A stretch of 6,951 nt of DNA, taken from positions 1 to 6,951 of the forward strand of contig USPJ01000058.1 in the NCBI GenBank assembly GCA_900556645.1. The letters run 5' to 3'. The position numbers and the translations under genes are program-made. This document shows, piece by piece, positions 5,847 through 6,951 of this stretch (position 1 is the first letter of the stretch; each line of letters opens with the position of its first letter). The notes beneath the pieces are model-generated. The model made no database searches. It was given only the letters and a program-made list of their open reading frames with translations, and was not told the origin of the DNA. Source of the stretch: an uncultured Lachnospiraceae bacterium. Its GTDB lineage: Bacteria > Bacillota_A > Clostridia > Lachnospirales > Lachnospiraceae.

Positions 5847-6854
5847 ATGGGAGCAATGATTATTGCAGAAGCAGGGGTAAATCATAACGGAGATATATTG
5901 CTGGCAAAAAAAATGATTGAGGCGGCAAAGGAGGCAGGAGCGGATTATATCAAGTTTCAGACCTTTATCCCTCAGGATATGGTGGCAGGCAATGCCCAAA
6001 AAGCAGATTATCAGAAAGAGTCCACAGCTGCAGAGGAAAGCCAGCAGGATATGTTGAAAAAGCTGGCGTTAACCTTTGATGAGTTTAAAGAATTAAAGGA
6101 ATACTGTGAAGACACCGGTATCGGCTTTCTCTCAACACCTTTTGACTTTAAAAGTATTGAATTTTTACAGGGATTGGATTTGGATTTTTGGAAAGTGCCT
6201 TCCGGCGAAATTACCAATCTTCCATATCTGAAAAAGCTGGCAAAGACAGGAAAACCAATGGTGCTTTCCACCGGAATGTGTACGTTGCAGGAGGTCAGTG
6301 ATGCTCTTAAGATTTTGTATGAGGAAGGAATTTCCAAGGAAAATATTACGTTACTGCAATGCAATACAGAATATCCTACTCCCTATAAAGACGTAAATTT
6401 AAAGGCAATGAAGAAAATGTCTGAGGCATTTGAAGTAAAGACCGGATATTCCGACCACACCAAAGGTATAGAGATTCCGTTGGCAGCAGTTGCTATGGGA
6501 GCGGTGGTTATTGAAAAACATTTTACGCTGGATCGTGGGATGGAAGGACCGGATCACAAGGCAAGCTTAGAGCCGCAGGAATTAAAGGATATGATTACCG
6601 GTATTCGTCATATTGAGGAGGCCATGGGCAATGGAGAAAAAAAACCAACAGAATCAGAGAAAAAAAATATAGCTGTGGCAAGAAAAAGTATTGTGGCGGA
6701 TGAAATCATTCAAAAAGGAGAGATTTTTACGGAGGATAAGCTGACGGTAAAAAGACCGGGGGATGGAATTTCTCCTATGAAGTGGTATGATGTAATCGGA
6801 AAAACCGCAGACCGGAATTATGAAAAGGATGAGAAAATTACAGGAGAGTTTTAA
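5847..6854 (+). CDS. neuB/legI: Nonulosonic acid synthase, NeuB/LegI type
   Basis: The enzyme condenses phosphoenolpyruvate with an N-acetylated hexose (ManNAc or its 6-deoxy 4-acetamido analogue) to give a nine-carbon sialic-type acid. The 335-residue protein has a TIM-barrel synthase domain (about 1-250) and a C-terminal antifreeze-like SAF domain (about 275-335), the usual length and layout. Visible active-site motifs are IAEAGVNHNG (5-15, Glu8), DYIKFQT (33-39, Lys36), GYSDHT (200-205), EKHFTLDR (223-230), GPDHKASLEP (234-243) and the substrate-binding arginine Arg303 in KRPGDGI. The block LLQCNTEYPTPY resembles NeuB/LegI more than PseI (pseudaminic) enzymes. The start at 5847 follows AGAGGTGAG (5834-5842), 4 nt after the previous stop; ATG at 5856 is a weaker alternative. 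The acetyltransferase beside it favours legionaminic acid over plain sialic acid, but sequence alone does not settle it. Confidence 0.93.
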   Translation: MGAMIIAEAGVNHNGDILLAKKMIEAAKEAGADYIKFQTFIPQDMVAGNAQKADYQKESTAAEESQQDMLKKLALTFDEFKELKEYCEDTGIGFLSTPFDFKSIEFLQGLDLDFWKVPSGEITNLPYLKKLAKTGKPMVLSTGMCTLQEVSDALKILYEEGISKENITLLQCNTEYPTPYKDVNLKAMKKMSEAFEVKTGYSDHTKGIEIPLAAVAMGAVVIEKHFTLDRGMEGPDHKASLEPQELKDMITGIRHIEEAMGNGEKKPTESEKKNIAVARKSIVADEIIQKGEIFTEDKLTVKRPGDGISPMKWYDVIGKTADRNYEKDEKITGEF

Positions 6855-6951
6855 TGAAAAAGATAGCGATTGTAACCGCTACAAGAGCAGAATATGGAAT
6901 TTTAAGTCCGTTGATAAAACGGTGCAGAAGGGAAACAGATTTTGAGACAAA
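6854..6951 (+). CDS. neuC/legG: 5' part of NeuC/LegG-type UDP-sugar 2-epimerase (hydrolysing)
   Basis: Only the first 32 codons lie in the window. The start ATG shares one base with the synthase stop (TAATG), and CAGGAGAG at 6841-6848 is its ribosome-binding site. The visible protein, MKKIAIVTATRAEYGILSPL and onward, has the hallmark N-terminus of hydrolysing UDP-GlcNAc 2-epimerases of the NeuC/LegG group (TATRAEYG). These release UDP and give the ManNAc-type substrate used by the synthase just upstream. The partner enzyme, dehydratase, aminotransferase and CMP-transferase genes of the pathway, if present, would lie beyond 6951. Truncation is due to the window edge, not a lesion. Confidence 0.9.
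   Translation, partial: MKKIAIVTATRAEYGILSPLIKRCRRETDFET

Noticed and set aside
6011..6364. 117-codon minus-strand frame inside the synthase gene
   Set aside because: It lies fully within a confidently identified NeuB/LegI gene and its translation has no recognisable motif.
5847..6854. Pseudaminic acid synthase (PseI) as the identity of the synthase
   Set aside because: The CNTEYPTPY and GPDHKASLEP blocks resemble NeuB/LegI more than PseI, and neighbouring NeuC/LegG homology fits the sialic/legionaminic side.
1..6951. CRISPR arrays, tRNA or rRNA genes, insertion sequences
   Set aside because: I saw no regularly spaced repeats, cloverleaf signatures, transposase motifs or flanking inverted repeats on either strand.

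Overview
This window looks like part of the flagellin and flagellar-glycosylation region of a motile, low-GC Gram-positive anaerobe. The most likely group is the Lachnospiraceae (Roseburia, Agathobacter, Butyrivibrio or Lachnospira-like). The evidence is the AT-rich coding sequence, the purine-rich Shine-Dalgarno sites, the style of the flagellin ends, and a Firmicutes-type Maf protein next to flagellin. The genus assignment is an inference from sequence style, not a database match.

Layout: every gene I accept is on the + strand. Positions 1-188 hold the 3' end of a gene resembling a small helix-turn-helix regulator. Positions 208-522 encode an unrecognised, lysine- and glutamate-rich 104-residue protein. 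Positions 523-675 are the flagellin control region: a textbook sigma-28 promoter (562-588), a roughly 80-nt leader with a hairpin that presents GGA in its apical loop (613-652), and a strong ribosome-binding site. Flagellin follows (676-1797), then a strong intrinsic terminator (1811-1841).

Beyond the terminator is a tightly packed series: a 97-residue unrecognised protein (1866-2159), a Maf/DUF115 flagellin glycosyltransferase (2177-4090), an alpha/beta-hydrolase resembling DUF2920 (4091-5200), a PglD/NeuD-type sugar acetyltransferase (5213-5842), a NeuB/LegI-type nonulosonate synthase (5847-6854), and the first 32 codons of a NeuC/LegG-type UDP-sugar 2-epimerase (6854 to window end). Junctions range from a 17-nt gap to a 1-nt overlap, so they are probably one transcript.

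Working model: flagellin is made in bulk from the sigma-28 promoter. Limited read-through of the terminator could supply modest amounts of the modification enzymes. The last three genes would help make a CMP-activated nonulosonic acid, with legionaminic acid or a relative favoured over pseudaminic acid. Maf would transfer it to Ser/Thr residues in the flagellin's variable domain, and the hydrolase and 97-residue protein would have accessory roles. The least understood parts are the hydrolase, the small protein, the terminator that overlaps a potential TTG start, and the leader hairpin, which looks like a CsrA target.
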